Source: Apostichopus japonicus (taxonomy: Eukaryota; Echinodermata; Holothuroidea; Aspidochirotida; Stichopodidae). From it: 64,000 bases of DNA. The translations under genes and the position numbers were made by a program. The stretch is taken from NCBI RefSeq assembly GCF_037975245.1, contig NC_092570.1, positions 17,335,918 through 17,399,917 of the forward strand. The letters run 5' to 3'. Of this stretch, positions 24,170 through 64,000 are shown piece after piece (position 1 is the first letter of the stretch; every line of letters starts with the position of its first letter). The notes under the pieces are model-generated. The model was not told the DNA's origin. It saw only the letters and a program-made list of their open reading frames with translations, and made no database searches.

Positions 24170-26633
24170 CAATGAGACAGATAGTCTTTAGCTTTTTTAT
24201 ATTTAATATCTGCAAACTTTCTCACTAAAGCAAAATATGTCTTATGAAACCTGGAAATTGCCATGCAACTTTGAAAATCTATTCAGGCTAGAAAAACATG
24301 TTCTTTGAGATCATGAAAGGTGTCTCTTCCCCCACCCCTTCCTCCTCTTTTCACAGACAACACAAAATGCATCATTATTAAAAAAATAAAAAACCCTTAA
24401 GGGTTAGCCAATTTCACATAATTCAAATGTCAAAATATTATTATTGACCTACATAGCTTGATTCTTATTTTTAAGACCGAGTTGTGTCGAGGTAAGTTTA
24501 GATTTTGCTTTCTGCAGCAAAATAATAAAGTTAATCCCACGTCTACACAAGAATGTTATTATATCATTCGTATAGAATTAATGTGTCTTCACAACTGGCA
24601 TGTATGTTATAATATATTTGAACTGTTGGAAAAGTTTACATGAATATTTATTTAGATGACTAAAAATAGTTTCAATAGTCCATGGGAAAGGTACACCAGT
24701 TTTGAAAGTAACCAGATCTATCGATTGAATTCATCGTTCTATTGAGGAATATATATATAAATATTCAATAGTTCAGACCAAGTTCGTAATATCTGGCATT
24801 CTCTGCTCAGGTGAACTTTGAACTTAAAAATGGAATTTATATACAAAGCGACCCTAATTTTACACACAGTATAAAAACAGCTATAAACATAAGAGGGTTC
24901 GTCTCAACTGTGGTTGTTCTAAACTTTTGAACTGTGCACTATAGAGAGTCAGATTATGACCCATATTAGAGTCTAGCCTGATTGGCAAAGCGCATGCGCC
25001 GTGGATATTTCACTTCATAGCGCAGGTGGTTGGTGCATCTTCGAAACGGCAGGGACAATCGACGTCTAACTATGACCCTAGACTGTACTTTGATATAAAT
25101 CAAATTTTGATAATGAACGGAGATTCTGGAGGCTGCAATTGACTTCTAAACAAAATGACTGGAAATTTTATGTATCTTCAGAACCAAATCCGCATCTTCA
25201 TAGCAATTTGTAAACACAAATAATGAAGTTTTTCAAATCTGGTGATATTTATAGTGTTTCCATTTTGGCAACAGCAAAGCGAATGATATCATCATGGCAA
25301 TTAAATGAAATGTTTTGGGTTTTTATTTCTTATAGTATTTATATTAATATTCAATCACATATGATCTAATAAAGATATAATCTCACTGTTACAGATTCTC
25401 ATGGGAGAGTAAAGCTTTTGAAAAGCATCTAATATGATGACGTCGCCATGACTACCCATTGTGATCCTATCTCCTAGCCAAAGAGCGAGGGTTTAACCAG
25501 TCAAAGAGTAGGTAACATTCAACTAACCATATCTCGACTGGGCTATAATTGGTGGTGTTTCCACTGGTGATAACTCACGGATAGTTTAGTGAGTACTATG
25601 CTTTGTTTCTTCCTATTGTGACACCGCATCGATAAGGGGTGTGGTGTCTTCCACGTCTAATGAAATGGGGGGGGGGGGGGGTCAGAAGTGGACACAGCAC
25701 CGGGGACCGGAGTCAATAAGGGGGCCCGAAGACATGGAAGGGGCTCGGAAAAATTATGAGATATATTTTCTCATTCTAATGAAAATTAATGAACAACAAT
25801 AAACAAAAAGTGCAAATGTATGGGGGGGGGGTAACTGTCCCTGGCACCCGACCTGCCTCCCGACGCCCTCTGAATCAGCAGTGGGGGACTCACGTGTTAA
25901 GAAAGTTAAAGGGCATAGGCTACTATACTCCAATGAAGTGGACTGTTGTACCAAACCTGCTGAAAAAAAATGATAATTGGCTGCATCTAAAAGTATGTCA
26001 AAATCACATCCTCTTGAAGCATCTTGTATCGCGAAAATATAGAACGTTATAAATAGGTGTCGATGCATCTGACAACACCATATAGAGTTAATCACGCAAT
26101 AACCATGGCATTTGAGCTTAATTATTATTTTTTTAAAGTTTCCTTATAATATTTTCAATCTTTTGTTTTTTACACAGGGGAAAAAAATACATTGGGAATG
26201 TATTTCTTTAGTGAAGGTAAGTGTTACTGCAATATCCATTTAAAGTAGCGTAGTCTTAATCGCGATCACCCCCCCCCCCCCCCCGCCTCTCTCCCACTCA
26301 CCAACAACCCTCCCTTTCTGCTAGTTATTACTACGAAAAACTTGCAGGATAAAATATTTTTCAGAATAAAAGTGATAATTTTACTTTAGCTGTCGTTCTT
26401 AGCCAGTTCTAAAATAACCTTATTTTTTACAATGACTGAGCAATGTATAGTTCCAGCTATAGCAGACTAAATTTATTACATCAATAATCAAATTATTAAC
26501 ATTTGAGAAAACGTCAATAACTTTTGATCTATCGTCGAGGGTAATATTGAGGGTAATATAAGCTCAATCCAGTCCTCGATTTCTCTTTGTTACCGTCTCG
26601 AAAGGTTTGTTGATTAATCACAATGATGGGTGG
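24170..26633. other. flank upstream of the TNF-like gene, no gene
   Basis: AT-rich. Contains G runs near 25668 and 25823 and a C run near 26270. Open frames at 25754-26095 overlap on both strands without splice or coding support. Confidence 0.45.
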
Positions 26634-26833
26634 AGCTTTAAAAAACAGCAGCCTTGTGTTGCATTATAAGCCACGTAGGTAGCGCCGCTTCCTTTTTACT
26701 AATGCCCACACATCTAATATAGCGCCCCCTCTACCTGTCCCTATTGTTTGTTTACCCGTTGTAACCCTACCGGAGCGACAATGTCGTACCTAACATTACT
26801 TCTCGCGTTTTTTCCCGGTTACTCGTTAACAAA
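26634..26833 (+). promoter_or_regulatory. putative promoter and 5' leader of the TNF-like gene
   Basis: The 200 bases before the start codon are more GC- and CpG-rich than the surroundings and contain CATTATAAGCC (26662-26672), GTTTGTTTAC (forkhead-like) and a short upstream ORF. The transcription start cannot be fixed from sequence, and an upstream non-coding exon is possible. Confidence 0.3.

Positions 26834-26837
<4 letters not shown>
26781..26837 (+). CDS. upstream ORF overlapping the TNF-like start codon
   Basis: ATG in good context (A at -3) opens 18 codons, MSYLTLLLAFFPGYSLTK. Its TGA (26835-26837) overlaps the main ATG (26834-26836) as ATGA. The encoded peptide is short and hydrophobic. 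If the leader starts upstream of 26781, ribosomes would meet this ORF first, so the main protein would need leaky scanning or reinitiation. Confidence 0.45.
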
Positions 26838-57104
<30,267 letters not shown>

Positions 57105-58200
57105 TACTTGCAAAAAGCATCAGATCTTGGAATTTTCCATTCAGAGGTTTCCTTCTCATAAAAACATAAAAAATGATTGAAAAAAAAATGATAAGTGAAT
57201 ACATTTTCAGTGGAAGTTGGTATAACAGGGACCTTAAACGAAGTACGTAGTGGATGACCATCCACGAGGTTTACAATTCTGCCATATATGATGATTTCTG
57301 CATATTTTAGGATGATTCTTTAATTAACGGGTTTTGCAGTATTCTTGAATTGAATAAACCTATATTATTGAATATTTTGTAATATATTTCGGCAAAGTCA
57401 TTCTTTTTTGTTGTTGTTAACATTTTATCATCGTTGAAGTACATCGAACAAGTAACTTCTGGTGGGAAATAGCAGAATGTATCGGTAATTAAGTCATAAA
57501 ACGCATCCCATGGTTTAACATGTCATTTTTATTGTTCGCAAATATGCTAGAATTTATAGCTGAGGGGCCGTCTGTTTGGATTAAAAACAATAAATAATAC
57601 ATTAATCGTATTTCAAAAACATGTACTTCATTGTGGTCATGTCATGAGTTTTAACCTTCTCGTAAAGGAAGGACTTCTTTGCCGTTTTAACTCACTAATC
57701 AACTCCATGACACTTTTTGTGTTTGTTATCGTCTTAACATATTTCTCAGAGAATGACGTCAGTGGGTATTATCGATTAAAAGGAGAAATGAGAATTAAAC
57801 CCAATCATCATAATAATCATCATGTAAGAGAGGACCCTTCTAATGAACTATTCTCCATCCCTCTAAGGACATTTCATTTTTCTACTTCGACGATATAATG
57901 GTATTCATTTTAAGACGAAGATTTGAGCAAGTCTTAAGATGACATTTTCGATCCAATTGAATAATTTCCATTTTAATATTGCAATGTTCAATCCGTTGAG
58001 TAATATGAGCTTTGCCTATGCTGATTCTAAAATATTCCAGTTCTCACTGCGATATTGTAATTGGCATTGTTTTCAGTAAATACACTGTTAACGTTCACCA
58101 TGAAGACATGATGGCAAAGGGAATTTCAATTTAGCACCATGACATCATAAACTGACAAAATGGGAGCGCCTTGTAAGATTTTCTTCAGCACTTTGGAGAA
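57105..58200 (+). other. 3' UTR and flank of the TNF-like gene
   Basis: Contains candidate polyadenylation hexamers. The open frame at 57644-57898 has no recognised motif. Confidence 0.4.
57353..57358 (+). terminator. candidate polyadenylation signal of the TNF-like gene
   Basis: AATAAA about 250 nt after the TGA, followed by T/GT-rich sequence near 57400. A second AATAAA lies at 57589-57594. Confidence 0.45.
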
Positions 58201-58204
58201 GTTG

Positions 58205-58672
58205 TTTATCGTAATTAGCACCGTTATTGTTGTATCGTAAGCAGCACTGTTATGGTTGTTTATCTTAAGCAGCACTGTTATTGTTGTTTATCGTAAGCAG
58301 CACCATTATTGTTGTTTATCGTAAGCAGCACTGTTATTTGTTGTATCGTAAGCAGCACTGTTATTGTTGTATCGTAAAATAGCATCGTTATTGTTGTTTA
58401 TCAAAAGCAGCACTGTTAGTGTTTTTTATCGTAAGCAGCACTGTTATTGTTGTATCGTAAGTAGCACTGTTATTTTTGTTTATCGTAAGCAGCACTGTTA
58501 GTGTTTTTTATCGTAAGCAGCACTGTTATTGTTGTATCGTAAGCAGCACTGTTTTTGTTGTTTATCGTAAGCAGCACTGTTATTGTTGTTTGTCATAAGC
58601 AGCACTGTTATTGAGGTTCATAGTAAGCAGCACTGTTATTGCTGTATCGTAAGTAGTACTGTTATTTAATGT
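58205..58672 (+). repeat. 25-28-bp minisatellite, about 17 copies
   Basis: Unit CGTAAGCAGCACTGTTATTG plus TTGT(TT)ATC, with point changes and two length variants. Confidence 0.9.
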
Positions 58673-59061
58673 TAACACGTTTTCGCTCTCCATCATACTT
58701 TAAAGTTAAAATATGCAATGTAATTAAACAGAGGGTTGCTGTTACATCGAAGACATTTAATAATTTTACATATAACACCACTTTTCATTTTTGCAATTCA
58801 AACTATACATAGGTTGTGTTCGCCTGTCAGGACAAACTCGTTTACACTTTGGTAAACATGTTATTATATTTTCTTTCAGTTTTCTTGCATCATAAGTACT
58901 ATTTGCAATAATGTACATGTTCTGTAAATAAATCTTGTAAATACAGTCTCTTCTAAATCCTGTTTAGATCAGCTTGTCTTTCGTAGTTGTCTTTGATTCT
59001 TATTCCTGCTATGTTTCCTTTAAGGCTAAAACCTCCTTGCCACCAACGTACGAGACCAGGG

Positions 59062-59857
59062 CATGGGCGTCAACAGGTGGGGGACGGGGGGGGGGACATG
59101 TCCCCCACACTTTCAAAAGTGGAGGGGATATCATATCATTTGTCCCCCCCCACTTTTCAGAGCAGTTATTAAAAAAATCACATGCATATGCGCGAGTTTC
59201 TATCACAATTGCTTAGCTGATTCAAGTAGAATCTAACTTAAGAATCATTATCAATAAATTGCACTGGAAATTAGAACAGTGCTTGGCCCTTTATCCCCCT
59301 TCCTCCGATATTCACCCTCCCCGCTTCGTCCGAGACCTCTGATAAAAGTTTGTGCGATGTTTGAACGATGTTTTAGAGTGTTTTGTGGAAGCACCCCTTC
59401 TCGCCAGAAATGGAATTCCCCTTGCCCTACACTGTGAATCAGAGAAAACGACGCATTTCAACTTGAAAACAAGTCGAAGACCCCACCAGGAAGGTAATAT
59501 CATATATTTTAGGCCCTACAGACAGTATTCTGCCTGTATGCAGGGTATTATATGATACCAAACTACCGAAAATATTTCGTTTGAGATGGACGCTGTGTAA
59601 TTCGTTTCCCTTGGTGTCAGAACGGCATCTTTCTACCAGTACTTTCTGTCGGAATTTAGTTTTGTGAGACAAAATTTCTCCTCACAGATCTGGTTCTGAT
59701 GTAACTAAAAACGACTCAGGAAGGCCGTCTCCTGCGATCTAGGGGGTCTTATGTACCCAAAATTTTCTGGTACGCTACGCGCCAACCAATGGTGGCGCTC
59801 CGCTTAGATAGTATAGTGTCCCCCCCCCCCACTTTCTGAAACCTGCTGACGCCCATG
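59062..59857. mobile_element. hAT-like element with CATGGGCGTCARCAGGT ends
   Basis: Ends CATGGGCGTCAACAGGT and (complement) CATGGGCGTCAGCAGGT; exact 8-bp flanks GACCAGGG (59054-59061 and 59858-59865). Interior: C/G runs near each end and the shared module at 59718-59812 on the minus strand. No transposase frame. Confidence 0.88.
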
Positions 59858-60155
59858 GACCAGGGTGAGGGGGTAGAGAGTATGGAAAAGGGGTTGGGCT
59901 TGCGGGATGGGCGTTATATGAACAAATGTTTGTGCCTTTGGCTGAAAAAAAAGACTGCTTTCAAGTCGCTTAAATACTTCTCAACTATAGACGCATGCAG
60001 TGTAAAATATTGTGATAGATGAAACCAATATTAAACTTGAGGTTGTTTGTTACAAATATTTCAGTCAGGTTTTCACAGTAATTCCCTGGGGTTTTGTTTC
60101 TCCTTAGTATATATAAACAGACATCAAAGTCAGTTTAATTACATGTTTAATTACA

Positions 60156-60393
60156 GGGAGTGCTAGCTCAGTGGTTAACGCTGGTGCCTTTCAATCATAA
60201 GGTCCCGAGTTCGAGTCACTCCAAGATTAATGTATGTCGTCCAGTTACAGAGTTGTTGACAATTGACAATTCATAATCATGGACGTTAACATATGAATCT
60301 AAGAGACTGACTTCGGTCAGCTTGCGGCTTTGATAAGCCAATGATGGCTTCTTCGCGAATTCCTGCTTGCAGGAGGATCTAAAATACATACAT
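60156..60393 (+). mobile_element. tRNA-derived SINE
   Basis: Head 60156-60222 has an A box TAGCTCAGTGGTTAA, a B box GAGTTCGAGTC, and GGAGTG/CACTCC pairing as an acceptor stem. The body to 60380 matches the minus-strand copy at 9697-9851. A TACATACATA-like tail follows. Confidence 0.85.
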
Positions 60394-61552
60394 AAATGTT
60401 GCTGTGAGTTAACGGAGGTGTCGTTACCCTGCTTCCTCAAATTTGAATATCGGTGAACTTTATTTTACTATCTAGCATATTTGGGGAAGGAGGGAGAAGC
60501 ACTCACGAACAGAAATGGTCAATAACTTCATCATCGAATCTCATTGTTCTAGTCATAAGGGAAATGTGGACAAGGGTGTTTGTGTGTGGCCCGGCCCGGC
60601 CTGGACCTCAAAGCCCCTGTTCATCAGACATTAATATGGCAGACAGGGGCTCGACCTAGACCTCAAAGCCCCTGTTCATCAATTTGGCAGATATGACCTT
60701 CGTTTGTACGTGTGTCAGTATCTGAGTTGTGTACCGCCACCGATACCTATACAATAGAAGAAAAAGTCCGAACAAAACTATTATTCAATGTTAAAATACT
60801 CCCTCAAAGAATAAAAACAGAGGCTAATCTTCTGTATATTTGATTTCTCGAAAATTTTCAGCCTTGCACCCAACCCAACCCCCCTACCCTCATCGTTTCC
60901 CAGTTACACACCTTCCCTCATTATAGACCTATACAGGTTAATTCGGTAACCGTTTCCCGTTGTCAAAATACCGTTTGAACGCTTGAGACTGAAGCCTTCC
61001 TTGATAAACCCAAGTGGTTTATTTCCTTCTTGAAAAACAATTCTTAGATCCCGACAAGGGCAAACCGATTCTTATAGCCATACTTTTTCAGAAAAATCGA
61101 TCTATTAACTTTGAAGAATAAAAGAAGCACTTACCGTTAAACATGATTTTCTGAGAAAATTACTATTAGTATAACAACAGGAGGAAATGACGTCATATGT
61201 CTATTGTCTATATTTATGGTTATTCTATGCAGGATTGCATATGTCATTACCTGTAGTTGTCATGTGTGTACCAAACTCACAACGCATTTTTTTTAATTTT
61301 TTTTTTTTTTTTACCATTTTCATTGACAGACTTCTAAGAAATATGTGGGTGGAATTAATTGTACCCTGGGACAAAATAACGTAGGTTCAATTTGTGTTTT
61401 AGTCAAATCACAAACGAAATATCGTTTAAGAAGAAGTTAACCCACCCTACCCTTTTTAAATGATTAAATAGAAAAGGACCAACTCTATACCACAAACTCC
61501 ATAAAAAGGCTCCATACAACACAATTTGCCACTGAAAAAAAGATCTTTTGGG
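60394..61552. other. gene-free flank
   Basis: Contains a ~57-base duplication (ACCTCAAAGCCCCTGTTCATC at about 60605 and 60661) and poly-T near 61290. Nothing coding recognised. Confidence 0.45.
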
Positions 61553-61824
61553 CAGGCGCGTAGCGAGGAATTTGCCAGGGAGGGGCGAAGCCTGAAGGCA
61601 AACTATCTATCTAAGCGTAGCGCCACCATGTTGGCGCGAAGCGTACAAGAACATTTTGGCCGAAAATGCCTCCCAGATCGCTGGAAAGGCACTTTCCAGG
61701 CCTTGTACAGTTGCATCTAAGCATTTTCTATTTTGAAATTACTACCGATATCATAAACAAATATGCTCAAAGGGGGGGGGGGGCGGACGGGCGGTCGCCC
61801 CCGGTCCCCTTGGCTACGCGCCTG
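61553..61824 (+). mobile_element. hAT-like MITE with CAGGCGCGTAGC ends, second copy
   Basis: Ends CAGGCGCGTAGCGAGG and (complement) CAGGCGCGTAGCCAAGG; flanks CTTTTGGG (61545-61552) and CTTCTGGG (61825-61832). Shared module 61600-61707. Confidence 0.88.
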
Positions 61825-61832
61825 CTTCTGGG

Positions 61833-63439
61833 TCAGTATATGAATAACAGGCAAATAATTGTCTCGATGCTAGAGGGGTTCTCTGTTAATCATGAGGGTG
61901 AGGGAGAACCATTGGCTGAATCAAAGGTCCAGACAGAACCAAAAATATCCCTAAACCAATGGATTAAACAAGAAAGGCTGATCGCTGACTCAGTTTAAGG
62001 CCTTAAGGGTACCGCATATGCCTACACGATGTGTACAATATTGTCGGCCATTTTGTTCTCTCGCCAGACGCCCGGCTATCGAGAAACACTACTCTAGTAT
62101 AGACGGCTATATTTCTCGTCCACTCTATAGAAATACAGTACTTGGTACATTGTGTCGTACGTGGTACAGCTATTGCAGGAATTCGTAACAAAAAGTGTAT
62201 CCGAAACTGTACACCTTGTGTAATGTAGAGAGTTGGGTCTATATATAGCAGAAGCTTGGCCACGGTTCCATCTACAAATGTGACCTATACTTTCACTTTT
62301 CTTAACTATACGTCTGTGAAGTCATGTTAAAACGTGTCCTCGAAAGAATTCCTAGTCCGGTGTGACGTTTACATCGGGAATACCCTTGATGATAAAAATA
62401 ACACACTCTACTTGAGTCCATGTAACAACATCCGGACAAATAAACAAGACAGTATTCTATACTCGGGAAACCGGATTGAAGTTTAACCTCATTGATGACG
62501 GATGTGCAAAGCAAGTTCAACAAGGGGCCTGGTTCAACAACAAACAATTCCATAATTTACGCCGTTTCGACGAATCGACGGGTACGTCATATTTTGGCAC
62601 ATTCCGTACTAAAGTAGAGTTGAATGTCCGTGGAATTCACTTGCATGGATCACATCATATGAGTCACATATATCATGCTTTGGTTTAACATACAAATTTA
62701 ATATGACTTATATACATGCATAAAGGATAGTAAGAATATTTGAAGGATATTTCTTTACTTTTTGGCATTGCATGAACAAACACACACAAACACACACACA
62801 AATGATGTTATAGCTCACAAACAACTTATTAAAAAGTTAATGGATATTAATAATTTACTAGACCTAAATTTTTAAAAATGTACAACGGTCGTGTATTAAA
62901 ATGCTAGCAGATTCGGGCGGACATGCAGCTTGGATATGACTCCGAGTCAGTTATGGAGCGATTTCCAATATTAAACAGACTGGGCCCGCGTGACCATGCG
63001 TGTTTTATAACTTCATTATGTTTGCTAGACGATCCGCCTCATAACATCTCAGCAAGTTTGCAGGCATTCCTGTATGCAAATGTATTTCTTTGTTCAACGG
63101 TAGCTGCCTTTTGTTATTTGGGTTGGCAGTAGTTTAACAGCATATCGTTTATACTGTAACCGAGACGTTATAGTTCTCTTATGTATGTATGCATGGTAAG
63201 TCGAAGAGGTTAGGCAGTAGCCATGTTGTGTGTGCTTCTTGTAAGTCGGCATGCATTTATTGGTTCGAATTTCAGCTTGTGTTTCCGCTTCTTGCAGTTC
63301 GTCAAGTTCATCCAGACCGGACTGGTGTTCATTGTCATTTCATGGTTGGACAAACAGCATTTATCGTGTTCTCATACTTTTTCCGTCATCTTTCATCATA
63401 GGTGCAGTTGACAAATGTATCCCGCTACATATCGTTACT
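61833..63439. other. gene-free flank
   Basis: Open frames at 62476, 62923 and 63189-63514 carry no recognisable motif or consistent splice context. Confidence 0.4.
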
Positions 63440-63660
63440 CATAGGCGTACGGGACTATTTCAGTTTGGGGGGGCAGAACTTTTTGTGCCCGAAAGTTCCC
63501 GTGACACTATCTAAACGGAGCGCCACCATTGGTTGGCGCGTAGCGTACAAAAAAATTTTTGGCACACAATGCCTCTCAGATTGCCGGAAACGGCACTTCT
63601 GAGGCCTTGCAAGTTGCATCGGAACATTCTTTATTTTATAATCTCACGTTTTAGAAATTT
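63440..63660 (+). mobile_element. left part of a hAT-like element (CATAGGCGTACGGG end)
   Basis: Left end CATAGGCGTAC resembles the element at 32287, with a G run just inside and shared module copy 63508-63620. No matching right end is visible before 64000, so the element is truncated or continues outside the window. Confidence 0.55.
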
Positions 63661-64000
63661 ACACTTCCCCCAAAAATTTGGTAAATTAGAAGAAGAAAAA
63701 ATGGTAACATCACTTTGAAGGGGAAAAATGGGACAGTATATTTTTGAAGCTCCTATTTAGTTACCTTATTTATTATTTTAACACAGTACTCAGCTACCTC
63801 CAGAAAAACATACATTGTTCAACGACACGTAGGCGGGATAATGTCGCTGTGTCGGGTGAGACTGCAATTTGTCTCACAAAAAAGTATAAAATATAACAAA
63901 GAATATGATAATCCTGTACTTCTAGGCTTGTAGGCACTCCCCCCCCCCAACCATCCATGAAAAAGAAAATGTTTCTTATATACACTCATGTTGGGGATGT

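Overview
The window is animal (metazoan) nuclear DNA. It is AT-rich, nearly all non-coding, and its coding exons are small and bounded by GT/AG splice sites. The two recognisable genes, the abundant short DNA transposons and the many poly-G/poly-C and (TA)n tracts suggest a marine invertebrate deuterostome. An echinoderm, perhaps a sea cucumber, is my best guess, but nothing in the sequence proves it.

Left part (1-7.7 kb): the 3' four exons, plus strand, of a PLEKHB (evectin)-like gene. It encodes a PH domain split over two exons, a long Pro/Tyr/Gln-rich linker and a C-terminal membrane anchor ending in LLFW. The first exon lies left of the window. Its introns hold a ~156-bp tandem repeat that copies the splice acceptor of the next exon, a TTAA-flanked MITE, and a ~132-bp repeat.

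Middle-left (7.7-26.7 kb): no complete gene. It holds a decayed LINE on the minus strand with a SINE inside it, a second TTAA MITE, a 554-bp element with an 8-bp target duplication, an inverted pair of ~155-bp repeats, a tandem repeat carrying TGACGTCA octamers, and one orphan exon-like segment (18675-18853).

Middle to right (26.8-57.4 kb): a plus-strand TNF-superfamily ligand gene that I assemble from ten exons. All nine splice phases agree, giving exactly 1224 nt and 408 codons before the stop. The product is a type II membrane protein: cytosolic tail, transmembrane segment, coiled-coil stalk, furin site RFKR, a short very basic region, then a TNF homology domain closest to ectodysplasin (EDA). 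Five exons are 25-54 nt. A 27-nt exon begins with a sequence that is itself a 5' splice site (recursive-splice-like), and a short upstream ORF ends across the start codon (ATGA). The introns are loaded with a 60-bp minisatellite, (TA)n arrays, hairpins, MITEs and a LINE fragment.

Right part (57.4-64 kb): downstream flank with a ~26-bp minisatellite, a tRNA-headed SINE and three elements of the 8-bp-TSD group. No gene is recognised there. Across the window seven copies of one ~100-bp internal module (hairpin core near GCGCCACCAT) sit inside elements with several different terminal repeats. This is the most distinctive repeat-level pattern.
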